Source: an uncultured Bacteroidota bacterium
Lineage (GTDB): Bacteria > Bacteroidota > Bacteroidia > Flavobacteriales > UA16
NCBI GenBank assembly: GCA_902535565.1
Contig: CACAUH010000059.1
Location: forward strand, 1-8,285
Direction: 5' to 3'
Length of the DNA: 8,285 bases
Shown: in pieces, positions 7,548-8,285 of the stretch
Layout of the letters: each line of letters opens with the position of its first letter
Position numbering within the stretch: position 1 is the stretch's first letter
Position numbers and translations under genes: made by a program
The notes under the pieces: model-generated
The model's database searches: none
What the model was told of the DNA's origin: nothing
What the model saw: the letters and a program-made list of their open reading frames with translations, nothing else

Positions 7548-7572
7548 GTGACAAGGTGGAAAACTTTGTCAC
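7548..7572. repeat. Perfect 7-bp inverted repeat GTGACAA / TTGTCAC
   Basis: GTGACAA (7548-7554) and TTGTCAC (7566-7572) enclose an 11-base loop. It is one of several palindromes packed between the aminopeptidase and the pentapeptide gene. It could be a protein-binding site or a transcript hairpin; there is no T-run to support a terminator. Confidence 0.4.
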
Positions 7573-7622
7573 GCCTAGGCGCATCGCGCCCTAAATCCTA
7601 GGTGCCCAATGGAGCACGTTGG
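7573..7622. repeat. Cluster of small palindromes (two CCTAGG sites, GGCGC/GCGCC hairpin, CCCAA/TTGGG hairpin)
   Basis: Directly after the GTGACAA repeat come two copies of the palindrome CCTAGG about 20 bases apart, which can pair with each other. Between them GGCGC-ATC-GCGCC forms a tight hairpin. Further on, CCCAA and TTGGG enclose 9 bases. The rest of the spacer up to 7729 shows no gene, and I see no TTTG/TAnnTTTG promoter pair at the correct spacing for the next gene. Confidence 0.4.
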
Positions 7623-7729
7623 GAAAACCTCAAATCAGCCCAGAGCATTTGTCATGCACACCGGCGATGTTGTGCGCCTACAAAGTCTTTTTGGTGACAG
7701 CCTACCCCTAGAGCGAACTTATAGGGACC

Positions 7730-8285
7730 ATGAACCGCTTTCTCGCTTGCCTGGCCCTCTGCGCCTCGCTCTATGCCTCTGCTCAGGATGACAATTGCAC
7801 TGTCCTTGGAATTCAAGACTTGACTCAGATGGTGCTTCAGCTTCAAACTCAGCTCGAAAATCAAAATGCTGTAATGACTGAGCTTCAAGCCCAAATCGAA
7901 AATCAAAATACTGCAATGACGAGGGATAGTGTCATTGCAATCGCAATTCACAAGGAGCTAAGTATTGATGAAGTCACGGGCGGTGATTTGAGCACCATAA
8001 ATCTCTTCGGTTCCGACCTCTCTGGCGCCGATCTTGAAAGTGCCAACCTCTCTTGGGCCAATCTCGGTTATGTCACCCTCAATGGTGCTGACCTCTCAAA
8101 TGCTAACCTCTCTGGTGCCTACCTCTTTGGTGCCAACCTCATGGGTGCCAACCTCATGGGTGCCAACCTCTCTGGTGCCGACCTCATTGGTGCCTACCTC
8201 TTTGGTGCCAACCTCATTGGTGCCTACCTCTCTGGTGCCGACCTCATTAGTGCCAACCTCATTGGTGCCAACCTCTCTGGTGCCG
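7730..8285 (+). CDS. Secreted coiled-coil / pentapeptide-repeat protein (N-terminal 185 residues, C-terminus outside window)
   Basis: The frame is open from the ATG at 7730 to the right edge, so the gene is partial. Residues 1-18 form a signal peptide (MNRF, then a Leu/Ala/Cys-rich core, ending ASA before QDD). Residues 26-65 are Leu/Gln/Asn-rich with heptad-like spacing and likely form a coiled coil; they include two tandem copies of a 14-residue unit. Residues 66-85 link to the pentapeptide repeats, which run from residue 86 to the edge with Leu at every fifth position (87, 92 ... 182; 20 in all) and mostly Ala two residues before it, giving A-(D/N/Y)-L-x-G. Such repeats fold as a right-handed quadrilateral beta-helix. 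Most bacterial pentapeptide proteins are cytoplasmic or thylakoid-linked; export here suggests a periplasmic or surface role, with the coiled coil as an oligomerisation stalk (inference). Function unknown. No Shine-Dalgarno at proper spacing. Confidence 0.88.
   Translation, partial: MNRFLACLALCASLYASAQDDNCTVLGIQDLTQMVLQLQTQLENQNAVMTELQAQIENQNTAMTRDSVIAIAIHKELSIDEVTGGDLSTINLFGSDLSGADLESANLSWANLGYVTLNGADLSNANLSGAYLFGANLMGANLMGANLSGADLIGAYLFGANLIGAYLSGADLISANLIGANLSGA
7841..7924 (+). repeat. Two tandem 42-bp units encoding a 14-residue coiled-coil repeat
   Basis: The units read LQTQLENQNAVMTE and LQAQIENQNTAMTR. They differ at five residues, and the DNA is identical over the central GAAAATCAAAAT block. 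This is an in-frame duplication that lengthens the predicted coiled coil by two heptads. Confidence 0.75.
8084..8285 (+). repeat. Tandem 15-bp repeat tract, GGTGCCNACCTCNNN, coding for pentapeptides
   Basis: Thirteen full 15-bp units plus a partial one are seen before the edge. From 8114 onward every unit keeps GCC, then TAC/AAC/GAC, then CTC, and all but one start with GGT, so even third codon positions are almost invariant. Variation is confined to the first base of the third codon and to the fifth codon (TCT, ATT, ATG, TTT). The earlier repeats at 7985-8083 are more diverged in DNA and protein. The tract probably continues beyond the window. Confidence 0.9.

Noticed and set aside
7498..7729. 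An integron-type attC recombination site in front of the pentapeptide gene
   Set aside because: I could not find a paired RYYYAAC/GTTRRRY core in the correct arrangement and there is no integrase in the window, so only the hairpin cluster is reported.
7609..7791. A 60-codon plus-strand frame starting before the pentapeptide gene
   Set aside because: It overlaps the signal-peptide region of the pentapeptide gene in another frame and has no supporting features.
8084..8285. Regular short repeats resembling a CRISPR array
   Set aside because: The 15-bp units have no spacers, are in frame, and encode an orderly A-(D/N/Y)-L-x-G pentapeptide pattern.

Overview
The window looks like a chromosomal segment of a Bacteroidota (Bacteroidetes) bacterium of moderately high GC. 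The reasons are a very long secreted protein built from PKD/Ig-like modules (the style of type IX secretion cargo and adhesins), a sirtuin of the zinc-less CobB-like type common in that phylum, an M42-family aminopeptidase of the Bacteroidota type, and start codons that mostly lack a Shine-Dalgarno sequence. This assignment is inference from gene content; there is no rRNA or other marker in the window.

Layout. Positions 1-3600 (minus strand) hold the first 1200 codons of a giant exported protein that has a signal peptide and runs off the left edge without a stop. Just upstream on the same strand (3638-4381) is a Sir2-family NAD-dependent protein deacylase. A short divergent spacer (4382-4531) separates it from a plus-strand pair of paralogous five-helix membrane proteins (4532-5335 and 5332-6108) that overlap by 4 bp and must be co-transcribed. 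A hairpin (6121-6153) probably closes that operon. After a 0.3-kb spacer with a second hairpin and a sigma70-like promoter candidate comes an M42 metallo-aminopeptidase (6412-7497, plus). A palindrome-rich spacer of 232 bases leads to a secreted pentapeptide-repeat protein (7730 to the right edge, plus), also incomplete.

The two edge genes are the largest proteins and neither is picked up as a closed ORF because each leaves the window. Both encode exported repeat proteins: one made of slowly diverged PKD-like modules, the other of nearly identical 15-bp units. The sirtuin and the aminopeptidase are ordinary cytoplasmic housekeeping-type enzymes. The membrane-protein pair is the part I could not assign to a named family. 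I see no coherent new multi-gene system here; the most unusual items are the tandem membrane paralogs, the secreted coiled-coil/pentapeptide protein with a homogenised repeat tract, and the hairpin cluster in front of it.
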